A stretch of 43,433 bases of DNA. Origin: Acidimicrobiia bacterium. Lineage in GTDB: Bacteria; Actinomycetota; Acidimicrobiia; Acidimicrobiales; Bin134. The stretch covers positions 1 to 43,433 of the forward strand of contig JAJDYU010000039.1 of NCBI GenBank assembly GCA_022825005.1, read 5' to 3'. Shown one piece after another: positions 8,128 to 15,215 of the stretch. Numbering within the stretch: the stretch's first letter is position 1; each line of letters starts with the position of its first letter. The notes under the pieces are model-generated. The model made no database searches. It worked only from the letters and a program-made list of their open reading frames with translations, and was not told the DNA's origin. The position numbers and the translations under genes are program-made.

Positions 8128-9381
8128 CTAATTCCGATGTAGGAGAGGTGGGCACCCTGGTCCCCGGCAGGGTAAACGGCGTGTTGGTGGCCAAGTGGGC
8201 CACCAACATCTTGACGAGCAATCTCGTCGATCGCTGATCTGAGTCCGGGTTTGGTGGGCATCCTGCATTGCAGCAGGTTGAAGTCTGGAGGTTATCGCTG
8301 CCAGCTTTGAAAGAAGCTCGGACAGTGACTTTGTCTCACTGCCCTCGTTTGCTGAGCGTTGCTGTGTTTTGAGGTATTGGGCGACAGGGGTGTGTTGTGC
8401 AGAGAGGTGGCGGGTGTAGCGGATGACGGTCGTGGCTTGCTTCCAACGCCCAGCGATCATGAGAACAAGCATGTCGGCGCCGGCGGCGGCGAGATCTTGA
8501 GCCATGCCAACGCGCGGCGAGTGGCTAGAGACCCAGGTCGGATCGATGCCGGCGGCTTGGGCCGCGGCCCGCATGCGACGAGTCACGGTGTTCGGGGAGA
8601 TGTCGAAAACCGGGTCGCAGGGTTGGGCGCCGGCGGGCTTGAGGCGGACAAGCGCTGCGTAGCTGAACTCGGAGATGGGCACGACAGCTCCCTGTCCTGT
8701 TTGGTCGGTCTTGGAGCGGCGGATTAGCACCGTGCCGTAACTTCCGCTCTCCGACAGATCAATGTCGGCCCACCGCAGCGCCAACAGCTCGCTGCAGCGC
8801 AACAGGGCATCGTGGGCCAAGCTGATCATGGCGACGTCGACTGTGGCGCGCTGCTGCGCCTGGCTGCGGGTTTCTAGGCGCCCGCCGGGCCGACAGCGCC
8901 GGGGCACAACGGCCGCATTGGCGATCCGTTCCACATCGCACTGCCGCAAGGGCGCGGCCTGTCGGGGGGCGTACCCGCTGGCGGCGGCACGGCGGGACAG
9001 GCCGTCAAGCAGCTGGCGCACCTCGGGGCAGCGGGCTGGGTTCGTGCCTCGGTGGTGGCGGTGCCAGTAGGCCACCGCTGAGCGGTAAGTGCGAAGCGTG
9101 GATGGCTTCTTCCCCTCGTCCCACAGCGTGGCCAACCACCTCTGCAAGTCGCGCGGAGCAGCCGGGAACAGCGCCAGCCCACGCTCAGACGCCCACAAAC
9201 ACCAACTTCGCCACCCGACCATGTAGGCCTTCCGGGTGTTGGCAGAGAGCGCGGCCGCCTTGGCCTCGGCCACCAGCCGGTCGACCCTATCGCCGATGAG
9301 TACTCCATCGAGGGCCTCGTCGGGGTGGGTGACGCCCTCTGGCGCCGGCAATTCCGATTGACAAGCAATTACATTTTCCAT
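8128..9381 (-). CDS. Tyrosine recombinase / integrase
   Basis: 417 residues. An N-terminal SAM-like core-binding region ('SANTRKAYMVGWRSW...STLRTYRSAVAYWHRHH') is followed by a catalytic domain with all expected residues: Arg195 (LLRCSELLALRW), Lys224 (RRSKTDQ), His287 and Arg290 (HSPR), Trp313 in the His/Trp position (AGRWK) and the nucleophile Tyr322 (VIRYTRHL). It is therefore probably active. The last roughly 35 residues are antisense to the decayed amidohydrolase fragment, so the natural C-terminus has likely been replaced by read-through into neighbouring DNA. It faces away from two inverted dif-like sites at 9460-9487 and 9808-9835, its likely substrates. Confidence 0.9.
   Translation of the reverse strand: MENVIACQSELPAPEGVTHPDEALDGVLIGDRVDRLVAEAKAAALSANTRKAYMVGWRSWCLWASERGLALFPAAPRDLQRWLATLWDEGKKPSTLRTYRSAVAYWHRHHRGTNPARCPEVRQLLDGLSRRAAASGYAPRQAAPLRQCDVERIANAAVVPRRCRPGGRLETRSQAQQRATVDVAMISLAHDALLRCSELLALRWADIDLSESGSYGTVLIRRSKTDQTGQGAVVPISEFSYAALVRLKPAGAQPCDPVFDISPNTVTRRMRAAAQAAGIDPTWVSSHSPRVGMAQDLAAAGADMLVLMIAGRWKQATTVIRYTRHLSAQHTPVAQYLKTQQRSANEGSETKSLSELLSKLAAITSRLQPAAMQDAHQTRTQISDRRDCSSRCWWPTWPPTRRLPCRGPGCPPLLHRN
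8142..8237 (+). pseudogene. Decayed copy of the 3' end of the upstream amidohydrolase
   Basis: Reads GEVGTLVPGRVNGVLVAKWATNILTSNLVDR and then stop, in ungapped short pieces matching the amidohydrolase C-terminus (GEVGTLAPGMAADVLVV, then KVANWAAQILTSYLVN and stop). The middle 45 codons are missing. The junction falls at GGTGG, which occurs at 7316-7320 and 7451-7455 in the intact gene, exactly 135 nt apart, so a deletion between short direct repeats explains it. It has the same orientation as the intact gene. It is out of frame with, and antisense to, the recombinase tail. Confidence 0.78.
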
Positions 9382-9459
9382 GCCGCTGCATTAGCGGACC
9401 GCCATTGAAGAACACGAATTGCCGCCAAAACCACCCAACAAAGCTAGACATGCGGCTAT

Positions 9460-9487
9460 TAGGCGGATAATTGCCTTTATTCCCTAC
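9460..9487 (-). repeat. Left dif-like recombination site
   Basis: On the minus strand the site is arm GTAGGGAATAA, spacer AGGCAA, arm TTATCCGCCTA. The spacer is identical to that of the right site and the arms match it at 7/11 and 8/11. The inner ATAA...TTAT resembles bacterial dif sites. Its 19-bp core (9462-9480) matches the right site inverted at 18 of 19 positions. Confidence 0.6.
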
Positions 9488-9510
9488 TTTGAATCAGGCG
9501 CGCATGTCAA
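9481..9510 (-). promoter_or_regulatory. Candidate promoter at the left edge of the invertible segment
   Basis: The minus strand reads TTGACA (plus 9505-9510), an 18-nt spacer, then TAGGGA (9481-9486), a weak -10. As drawn it points at the recombinase gene. If the segment flipped, it would point at the large secreted protein with a short leader. Confidence 0.4.
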
Positions 9511-9807
9511 ATGGTCCTCAAGGATCTCCTGAACACAAGCCACGTGCCAGCCAGACTACTGCTCCGTTGACCAGGGGAAAGAGGGAGTTATCGGGCTGAC
9601 TGGACTGCTCGGGGCTTTGAACTCTCGGTATCGGCGCCATCGAGACTCGGCATCGGCCGAGACCCGGGACTAGGCCACGGAACTGCCAGTTCTGGGTGCA
9701 CCGACAGAGGCCGAATCGACTCGTTTCCGACGGTGGCAATCCCCCTTGTCGTCATATTTTTGCCAGTTTCTACTCACTCTGTCATCGCGTCTTCGCCGGA
9801 TTTGAAC

Positions 9808-9835
9808 GCGGCGGATAAAGGCAATTGTCCGCCGC
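9808..9835 (+). repeat. Right dif-like recombination site
   Basis: Arm GCGGCGGATAA, spacer AGGCAA, arm TTGTCCGCCGC: an imperfect palindrome with 11-bp arms (one mismatch) around six bp, the geometry of Xer/dif sites. It ends 24 nt before the ATG of the large secreted protein and lies inverted relative to the left site. Confidence 0.6.
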
Positions 9836-9859
9836 CTACCAGACCGGGGAACCAAGCCG

Positions 9860-12800
9860 ATGAAACGCCGACTAGTCACCGCCACCGCTTTTGCGACAGT
9901 GCTGGGGCTCATTCTTGGAGCGCTGACACTCACTGGCACGGCCACCGCCCACGATCCCGCGCCAACGGTGGAATGCGACGCGGGCTTCACCCTGAACCCC
10001 GCTGGAGACGAATGCACGAAGACGACCACCACGAGCACCCCCGCCCAGTGTCCGAGTGGCTACCAGCTGTCGGGGTCGAGTTGTACTCGCACCGTTATCG
10101 GTACTCCTCGGTGTCCTGCCGGGTATAGCTTGGATACTCAGTTCAACACTGCGGTTTGTCGCGGCACCCGTACCGTCGCCGCTCAGTGTCCGAGTGGTTA
10201 TCGGCTGTCGGGGTCGAGTTGTACGCGCACTGTTATCGGTACTCCTCGGTGTCCTGCCGGGTATAGCTTGGATACCCAGTTCAACACTGCGGTTTGTCGC
10301 GGCACCCGTACCGTCGCCGCCCAGTGTCCGAGCGATTACCAACTGTCGGGATCGAGCTGTACCCGCACCATCGACTACGGAGCGGTGAGCTACACCTGCC
10401 CAAGCGGATACTCTCCCGGGTTCGGCCAGTGCTTTCGCACCTACCGGGCCAAGTGCCCCAGCGGGTACACGCTCACCAGCAACGGCACCTGTATCGCCAG
10501 TGAATTCGGGTTGACCGCAAGCCCCTCATGCAACGCCGGGGACTCCAGAAGCGGCACAACCTGCACTGCCGAAACCCCGTACCGGCAATCCTGCAACTTG
10601 GGCACACCAAATGGGGGACGCTGCACAGGTACAGCTATCCGGACTCCCAGTTGTTCGAGCGGCACGCGGTCGGGCGGGAGCTGTGTGATTGCTGTTGAGT
10701 CGACTCCTACTTGTGACAGCGGGTCTTTGTCGGGGTCGTATTGTGTTCGCACGGATCGGCGGACTCCGACTTGTTCGAGCGGGACCAGATCAGGCGGCAC
10801 CTGCACAACCAGCGTCACGCACCGACGACCGCCAATCCAAAACTGCCCGACAGGCCACGAGCCCCGAAACGGCAAGTGTGTCCACAGCGCCACCGGCCCA
10901 ACACCAACACCAACTCCAGAACCCACGCCAACCGCCGTAGCCATAATCTCTGGACTCCCCAGCGCAGGCGACGGGCCTGCTGGGGAAACGTACCGGCGCA
11001 ACTTCTCAGTGCTGGGCACCAACAGCCTCGCCGCGGTCGCCGGGACGGGCTGCTCGCTGGCCGAGGACACCGCGCTGCGAGTCGGCACCACCCGCCACTA
11101 CACCCTCTCGGCAACGCGCAGCGGACCAGGGCAAGCCGCCTGCACAGTCACCGCCGACACCGCCAGCCGCACGATCACCATCACCTTCGGCCCCATCACC
11201 ATCAATGGCCTCGCCGCCACCGGCAGCGCGAACGCCGGCAGCACCTACCAAGACCCCTTCTCGGTGCTGGGCACCAACAACCTCGCCACGGTCTCCGGGA
11301 CGGGCTGCTCGCTGGCCGAAGACACCGCGCTGCGAGTCGGCTCCACCCGCCACTACACCCTCTCAGCAACCGCAGCCGAAGCCGGCGAAGTCATCTGCAG
11401 AATCACCGTTAGCACCGTCAGCCAAACAGCCAGCATCAATTTCACCGCCCCACCGACCCCGACACCCGAGCCGACGGTTGATTCGGCGCTTGGTGTTCCG
11501 TCGTGGCCATGGGTGAGCTGTCCTGGTGATGGCACGCTGCTCACGGTGGGCTGGAGTGGAGACAGCAGAGCGTCGGGGTATGAGGCGCAAGAAGACGGCG
11601 CCGACATAGCCAGGTGGTCCGGTGCTGACACGTCGTTCACTAGAGCCTCGACGCCCGGTGGGTACTACCGGTGGCGGATCCGGTCGACCGGACCGGGCAA
11701 CTCAGTGTCGGCTTGGAGTGTTTGGGCCGGGGGAGGGTGTCCGGGTCCTCCTCCTGCGCCTGGTGGTGTGGAAGCGTCTTGTCAAAACGAAGAGTTGACC
11801 GTATCTTGGAACGAGGCAGGAACTGTCCGTTTCAGGGCCACCTCCTACAAGCCCCGCATCTTCACCGGAAACCCAATGGCAGAATCAACGAAATGGACCA
11901 CCAACACCACAGCGACTACTGCCACCATCCCCGCCTCTGGCGAGCCGGACCTGCCTGATTCCGGCGTATTCCAAGTCATGGTCAAGGCCTCGAACGCCGC
12001 GGGCGACTCTGAATTCAGTGCTCCGGTAGACGTGACCTGCACCATCCCCGACACCCCCAGCGGCCTCGAGTGCACTGTGGTGTCTGATGAATCGATCACG
12101 ATTGAGTGGAACCCCGTTAGGGGGGCTGAGGGATACCAGGTGGTAGCGTCAATATGGGATGTGTCCAGTCCTCCAGATCCTTCTGTGCTTGGATGGGAGG
12201 ACGTTGGGATTCCGAGGAAGACGTCATCGGGCAAGTTCGTATACGAGATCGACGGGTTGGACAGCGAAGTCGAGTACTACCTGGGAGTAAGGGCTAGGAA
12301 CGCTTCAGGTGTGAGTGAGTTGGGAACTGGCAGTGTCCGGCAGTGCGAGACCATCGACGACGACTGGTTGGAAGTGGACTGCAATGGATATAGCGCGTTG
12401 AACGTGACTTGGAACAATCCGCCGGACAGCGGCCAAGATTATGTGGTTGTCATCTCCGTTGATGGCTCTCCCGCGCCATCTTGGCGCACTGGGTCCTTCT
12501 CCGGTTCCTCAACTCAATGGGTTATGCTGGCAGATCCAAACGAGACGTATAGAGTTTCAATTGCCTCGAATGGTGAGGGTGGTCCGATATATTCCCAGTC
12601 AAGGACAAGAACTTGTCCCGAATTGATCAGGGCTATTTTCGACACTCCGAATCTATGGCCAAATGAAGGAGGCTTTGATTGGCCATTAGAGAACAATCCT
12701 GATGATGAGTACCACTACACTAACGTTCCTCTTTCGTTCCTGATAACTGGTGTTCCTGAGTACGAGCGTAGCTGCACACTCTCAGCTAAAACGTGGACTT

Positions 12801-13237
12801 GTCAAGAACATTGGTCGGAGCCAATGAAGGTTGAGGTGGATGAAGAGTGGGACGATATATTGGAATTGAATGACGTAGAAATCACCCATGCAGATGGCTT
12901 TACTGAAACAGAGAAGAACGTCTTCAAGCTAGCCACAAACGCAACAATTGCAAAAATTGCATCAACAATAGCGTGGACATCTGATAAAGTAATCAGATTT
13001 ATTGTGGGTAGAGTAGGTAGTGGGATAAGTAAATATCTGGATGTAGGTGATTACATACTTGAAGTACTTGATGATGAACGTATGTTTGCTACAATATTTG
13101 GCCCCAAATGTTTGCCAGGTGGAGTCGATGCATGGCCAGAGAGGACTCATGAGGGAAGTTATTCCTCTGAAGTAGGTGGCTACACATTCGTTAGGAATTT
13201 TACAATCCATTATTGCCAACCACCAGAGCAAGAATGA
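9860..13237 (+). CDS. Large secreted cysteine-rich, fibronectin-III-like repeat protein
   Basis: 1125 residues. A Sec signal peptide (1-31, MKRR then a hydrophobic stretch ending TATAHD) is followed by a Cys-rich region (about 38-345) of CPSGY...GSSCTRT repeats, a TPTPTPEPT linker, two adjacent 85-residue repeats (363-447 and 448-528), a second TPTPEPT linker and three or four fibronectin-III-like domains (about 541-920). A unique C-terminal region (about 921-1125) has a hydrophobic helical stretch near 1010-1050. No LPXTG anchor or C-terminal membrane span is visible. GGGGAA lies eight nt before ATG 9860. From about 12400 on, the DNA is AT-rich, unlike the 5' part: 22 G/C in the 60 nt at 12961-13020. 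Likely an adhesin or toxin-delivery-like protein; function not established. Confidence 0.85.
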   Translation: MKRRLVTATAFATVLGLILGALTLTGTATAHDPAPTVECDAGFTLNPAGDECTKTTTTSTPAQCPSGYQLSGSSCTRTVIGTPRCPAGYSLDTQFNTAVCRGTRTVAAQCPSGYRLSGSSCTRTVIGTPRCPAGYSLDTQFNTAVCRGTRTVAAQCPSDYQLSGSSCTRTIDYGAVSYTCPSGYSPGFGQCFRTYRAKCPSGYTLTSNGTCIASEFGLTASPSCNAGDSRSGTTCTAETPYRQSCNLGTPNGGRCTGTAIRTPSCSSGTRSGGSCVIAVESTPTCDSGSLSGSYCVRTDRRTPTCSSGTRSGGTCTTSVTHRRPPIQNCPTGHEPRNGKCVHSATGPTPTPTPEPTPTAVAIISGLPSAGDGPAGETYRRNFSVLGTNSLAAVAGTGCSLAEDTALRVGTTRHYTLSATRSGPGQAACTVTADTASRTITITFGPITINGLAATGSANAGSTYQDPFSVLGTNNLATVSGTGCSLAEDTALRVGSTRHYTLSATAAEAGEVICRITVSTVSQTASINFTAPPTPTPEPTVDSALGVPSWPWVSCPGDGTLLTVGWSGDSRASGYEAQEDGADIARWSGADTSFTRASTPGGYYRWRIRSTGPGNSVSAWSVWAGGGCPGPPPAPGGVEASCQNEELTVSWNEAGTVRFRATSYKPRIFTGNPMAESTKWTTNTTATTATIPASGEPDLPDSGVFQVMVKASNAAGDSEFSAPVDVTCTIPDTPSGLECTVVSDESITIEWNPVRGAEGYQVVASIWDVSSPPDPSVLGWEDVGIPRKTSSGKFVYEIDGLDSEVEYYLGVRARNASGVSELGTGSVRQCETIDDDWLEVDCNGYSALNVTWNNPPDSGQDYVVVISVDGSPAPSWRTGSFSGSSTQWVMLADPNETYRVSIASNGEGGPIYSQSRTRTCPELIRAIFDTPNLWPNEGGFDWPLENNPDDEYHYTNVPLSFLITGVPEYERSCTLSAKTWTCQEHWSEPMKVEVDEEWDDILELNDVEITHADGFTETEKNVFKLATNATIAKIASTIAWTSDKVIRFIVGRVGSGISKYLDVGDYILEVLDDERMFATIFGPKCLPGGVDAWPERTHEGSYSSEVGGYTFVRNFTIHYCQPPEQE
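10046..10372 (+). repeat. Near-identical 138-bp tandem repeat inside the secreted protein gene
   Basis: Units start at 10046, 10184 and 10322, giving two complete copies and a partial third, each 46 codons (CPSGYxLSGSSCTRT...). Units one and two differ at only a few bases, so recent expansion or ongoing gain and loss by recombination is likely. Frame is preserved whatever the copy number. Confidence 0.85.
10946..11443 (+). repeat. Two tandem 85-codon repeats in the secreted protein gene
   Basis: Unit 1 is 10946-11200 and unit 2 is 11201-11443. Both carry SVLGTN, GTGCSLAEDTALRVG and TRHYTLSAT, with long DNA stretches nearly identical. The diverged ends suggest an older duplication than the 138-bp repeat upstream. 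Confidence 0.85.
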
Positions 13238-13656
13238 CGATGGAGGAATCGGGTCTCAAGGCTATGGACGACGCGGAGAGGCCAAGTGTGCTGTGGATGT
13301 CTAGATCATTCCTCTTTCGTGGACAACCTCTCGCGATTGCTATACCTGAAGACGCTGGTTGGCCTGCTCGCCTGGCCATTAGATTGGAAAACCCTGGTAG
13401 AGTTGGTAAGGTTCACGATGCAGTAAACTTCTATGTTGGCATTGTGATACCGGGATTTCTTACAATAGTTGGAGGTTTGGAGTTCAGAATTATTTCAGGT
13501 GCGCTTTTCATAATGGTGCTTTCATTTGCCGTATCGACGAAATTCACTTGGCTCAGAAATGGTGGATGGAGATATATGAAGACGGATGGCTGGGGGTGGA
13601 GGCCAGAGTGCCAAATATATCGTCGAGCACGGAAGCCGCGGTACCATAAAAGATAA
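13234..13656 (+). CDS. Small membrane protein coupled to the secreted protein gene
   Basis: 140 residues if read from ATG 13234, which overlaps the preceding stop as ATGA, so translation is probably coupled. I do not recognise the family. One or two membrane helices are visible ('FYVGIVIPGFLTIVGGLEF', 'IISGALFIMVLSFAV'), then a basic, Trp/Tyr-rich C-terminal tail (RNGGWRYMKTDGWGW...RRARKPRYHKR). The ORF opens at 13213; other starts are 13213 and 13240. The DNA is AT-rich like the 3' part of the gene before it. Position and coupling would suit an immunity or accessory protein, but that is inference. Confidence 0.6.
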   Translation: MTMEESGLKAMDDAERPSVLWMSRSFLFRGQPLAIAIPEDAGWPARLAIRLENPGRVGKVHDAVNFYVGIVIPGFLTIVGGLEFRIISGALFIMVLSFAVSTKFTWLRNGGWRYMKTDGWGWRPECQIYRRARKPRYHKR

Positions 13657-13748
13657 TGAAGTTGAGTGTAAAGCCTGCAAGCACGCCAGAGCTTCGGAGG
13701 AATGCGGAGATGAATCAGGGATCATGACTGAATCCCAAAGGGCTTTCG

Positions 13749-13991
13749 ATGATTAGGCAAGCACTGAAGAAAATTGGTTCGTATTATTCTTGGTCCATTT
13801 ATCTGGCAGTGTGTTTCTTCTATGTTTTGACAATGTTGGGAATCTGGATATTCCGCGATGTGGATGCTCCATTGAAGATAGCTTGTTCAGTGTTTATGGC
13901 TGTGTATGTTGTTCCAGATATAGTTTCAGACGTTCGGAGCCTTGTTCAAAAGAGGAAAGACACCGCTCAAGCCGCGAACACCACTGGGTAG
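13749..13991 (+). CDS. Small two-helix membrane protein
   Basis: 80 residues, no recognised family. Two hydrophobic segments ('SIYLAVCFFYVLTMLGIWIF' and 'IACSVFMAVYVVPDIVS') are joined by a short FRDVDAPLK loop, followed by a charged tail. AAAGGG precedes ATG 13749 at suitable distance. It is the last AT-rich gene of the island, and its final codons overlap the 3' end of the convergent P450 gene by 25 nt, so its C-terminus is read from host-like DNA. The 92-nt gap before it holds nothing I can name. Confidence 0.5.
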   Translation: MIRQALKKIGSYYSWSIYLAVCFFYVLTMLGIWIFRDVDAPLKIACSVFMAVYVVPDIVSDVRSLVQKRKDTAQAANTTG

Positions 13992-15169
13992 CGGCCGAAG
14001 TAGGGGCGGGTGGTGGAGGCGTCCATCTCCGGTGGGTCGTCGGGGTCGGGGCGACAGCCGTGGTCGAACAGGGTCTGCACCGCGGCTGGCACTAGCCCGA
14101 ACAGATGGTCGTCTACATCGTCGCCGTCCATGAACGAGACCCCGGAGGCCAGGTCTTGGCCTATACAGGCGTGCATTCCCTGACCGAAGCTCAGCCCCCA
14201 CGGGGCAATTCCCTCGGGCAGGGTGCGGTCGGGGTTGAAGTCTGCGGCGTCATCGCCGAACACCGAGGCATCCCGGTTCACCGACAGGAGATCCAGCGTG
14301 ACCCGGTCGCCCTTGGCGATGTGAACGCCGCTCGACAGGTCGATGTCAGCTAGTGCCCAGCGCATTCCAGTGTGGCTGGAGGGCTGGAGCCGAATGGTCT
14401 CGTGGGTGCAGCGCTGCACGAACAGCCGGTCGTCGCGCACTCGGTGCTCGTCTTCGGGGTGGTCGGCCAGCCAACCGAAGATGTTGTGTATGACTCGGTT
14501 GAAGGCGGTGGCCGAAGTGTGGGCCCCCGCCAGCATGTAGAAGGCAATCTCCCGGCGGATGGTCTCATGGCTCAGGTCCAGGCGGTCTTGGTTGTGCATC
14601 AGCACCATCAACACGTCTTTGGGCAGGTCGTCTGCGTCGATCTCTCCGGCCCCAAGCTGATCCAACAACGCTTGGCGCCGGTCCATGCCGGGAGTCAGGA
14701 ACTCGGCGTCGAACGCCTCTAGCGCAGCCTCGATCTCCATCACCTTGGCCTCTTTGTCGCCGGTGTAGTGGGCCAGCGTGGCCCCCTCGATGAAGGTGGT
14801 CAGGTAGTCGTACAGCCGGAAGGTCTCCTCCGGGGTGCCTTGAGGCCGATCCACCCCGGCGGTAAACGCAGCTAGGTTCATCATGAGCTGATGTCCCAGC
14901 TTCACCAGCTCGGCCTTGCCCTCGGCCAAGTGGGGGGCCAGCGTCGACTCGATGATGGGCGGGAACAGATCCTGCTCGTACAGAGTGAACGTGTCCCGGC
15001 GGAAGAGCCGGTTCTCCAAGCGGCGGCGGTCCCGGTGCTCGTCGCCGTGGAGGTTCACCACCACGTCGCTCATGATCACCTCCCCGGCGTCGTACAGCGC
15101 TTGGCGAAGATTCTTGTTCCGATAGCACTCCCGGGCTTCGGCGAACGTGGTCACGGTGATTTCTGCCAT
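13967..15169 (-). CDS. Cytochrome P450
   Basis: About 400 residues, a normal bacterial P450 length. Visible are the I-helix 'MLAGAHTSA' (A-G-x-x-T oxygen-activation motif), the K-helix ExxR in HETIRL and the haem-ligand loop FGQGMHACIG containing the axial Cys. It is clearly paralogous to the P450 at 26911: MAEIT at the start, RRRLENRLFRR and DLPKDVL are shared. MAEIT alignment supports start 15169; in-frame starts at 15178 and 15193 are possible. It would hydroxylate a small lipophilic substrate using electrons from a ferredoxin such as the one at 25823. It is divergent from the ABC importer, sharing a promoter region of about 90 nt. Confidence 0.92.
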   Translation of the reverse strand: MAEITVTTFAEARECYRNKNLRQALYDAGEVIMSDVVVNLHGDEHRDRRRLENRLFRRDTFTLYEQDLFPPIIESTLAPHLAEGKAELVKLGHQLMMNLAAFTAGVDRPQGTPEETFRLYDYLTTFIEGATLAHYTGDKEAKVMEIEAALEAFDAEFLTPGMDRRQALLDQLGAGEIDADDLPKDVLMVLMHNQDRLDLSHETIRREIAFYMLAGAHTSATAFNRVIHNIFGWLADHPEDEHRVRDDRLFVQRCTHETIRLQPSSHTGMRWALADIDLSSGVHIAKGDRVTLDLLSVNRDASVFGDDAADFNPDRTLPEGIAPWGLSFGQGMHACIGQDLASGVSFMDGDDVDDHLFGLVPAAVQTLFDHGCRPDPDDPPEMDASTTRPYFGRYPVVFAA

Positions 15170-15178
15170 CTCCAGCAT

Positions 15179-15206
15179 TTTGTCACAGAACATTCTCTGT
15201 TAGAGT
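15179..15206 (+). promoter_or_regulatory. Candidate promoter of the ABC importer operon
   Basis: TTGTCA (15180-15185) and TAGAGT (15201-15206) are 15 nt apart, slightly short; TTTGTC one base left gives 16. Transcription would start near 15213, leaving a leader of roughly 48 nt that contains the 15-bp repeat and GGAGGGG. Confidence 0.35.
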
Positions 15207-15215
15207 CCCGAACTT

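Larger units (their letters stand above)
9460..9835. other. Candidate invertible segment in the 478-nt gap before the large secreted protein
   Basis: The gap 9382-9859 contains no convincing gene. It holds two inverted 28-bp recombination-like sites, a TTGACA promoter-like element at the left edge pointing left, a perfect hairpin CTCGGC/GCCGAG at 9646-9661 and a direct repeat CTCGGTATCGGC / CTCGGCATCGGC (9624-9635, 9646-9657). The segment lies between a tyrosine recombinase gene and a large secreted protein gene, the layout of fimS-like or Bacteroides-type promoter inversion systems. Inversion itself is inferred, not seen. Confidence 0.55.

Noticed and set aside
8264..8280. Palindrome CCTGC...GCAGG as an attachment site
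   Set aside because: Only five-bp arms inside the recombinase tail; common by chance in GC-rich DNA.
9412..9430. Third recombination half-site (GAATTGCCGCC)
   Set aside because: Only a partial match to one arm and no AGGCAA centre; most likely chance.
9518..9739. 73-residue minus-strand frame inside the candidate invertible segment
   Set aside because: No ribosome-binding site, no domain, low hydrophobic or coiled content; the segment is better read as regulatory DNA.
9460..9835. Miniature inverted-repeat transposable element
   Set aside because: The repeats could be terminal inverted repeats, but I see no target-site duplication outside them. The 11-6-11 structure with identical centre beside a tyrosine recombinase fits recombination sites better. 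Not fully excluded.
10046..10372. CRISPR-like array
   Set aside because: The 138-bp units are in frame, contiguous with no spacers, and encode Cys-rich protein repeats.
12962..13231. 89-residue minus-strand frame in the AT-rich tip of the secreted protein
   Set aside because: Antisense to a coupled coding frame, with no ribosome-binding site or recognisable domain.
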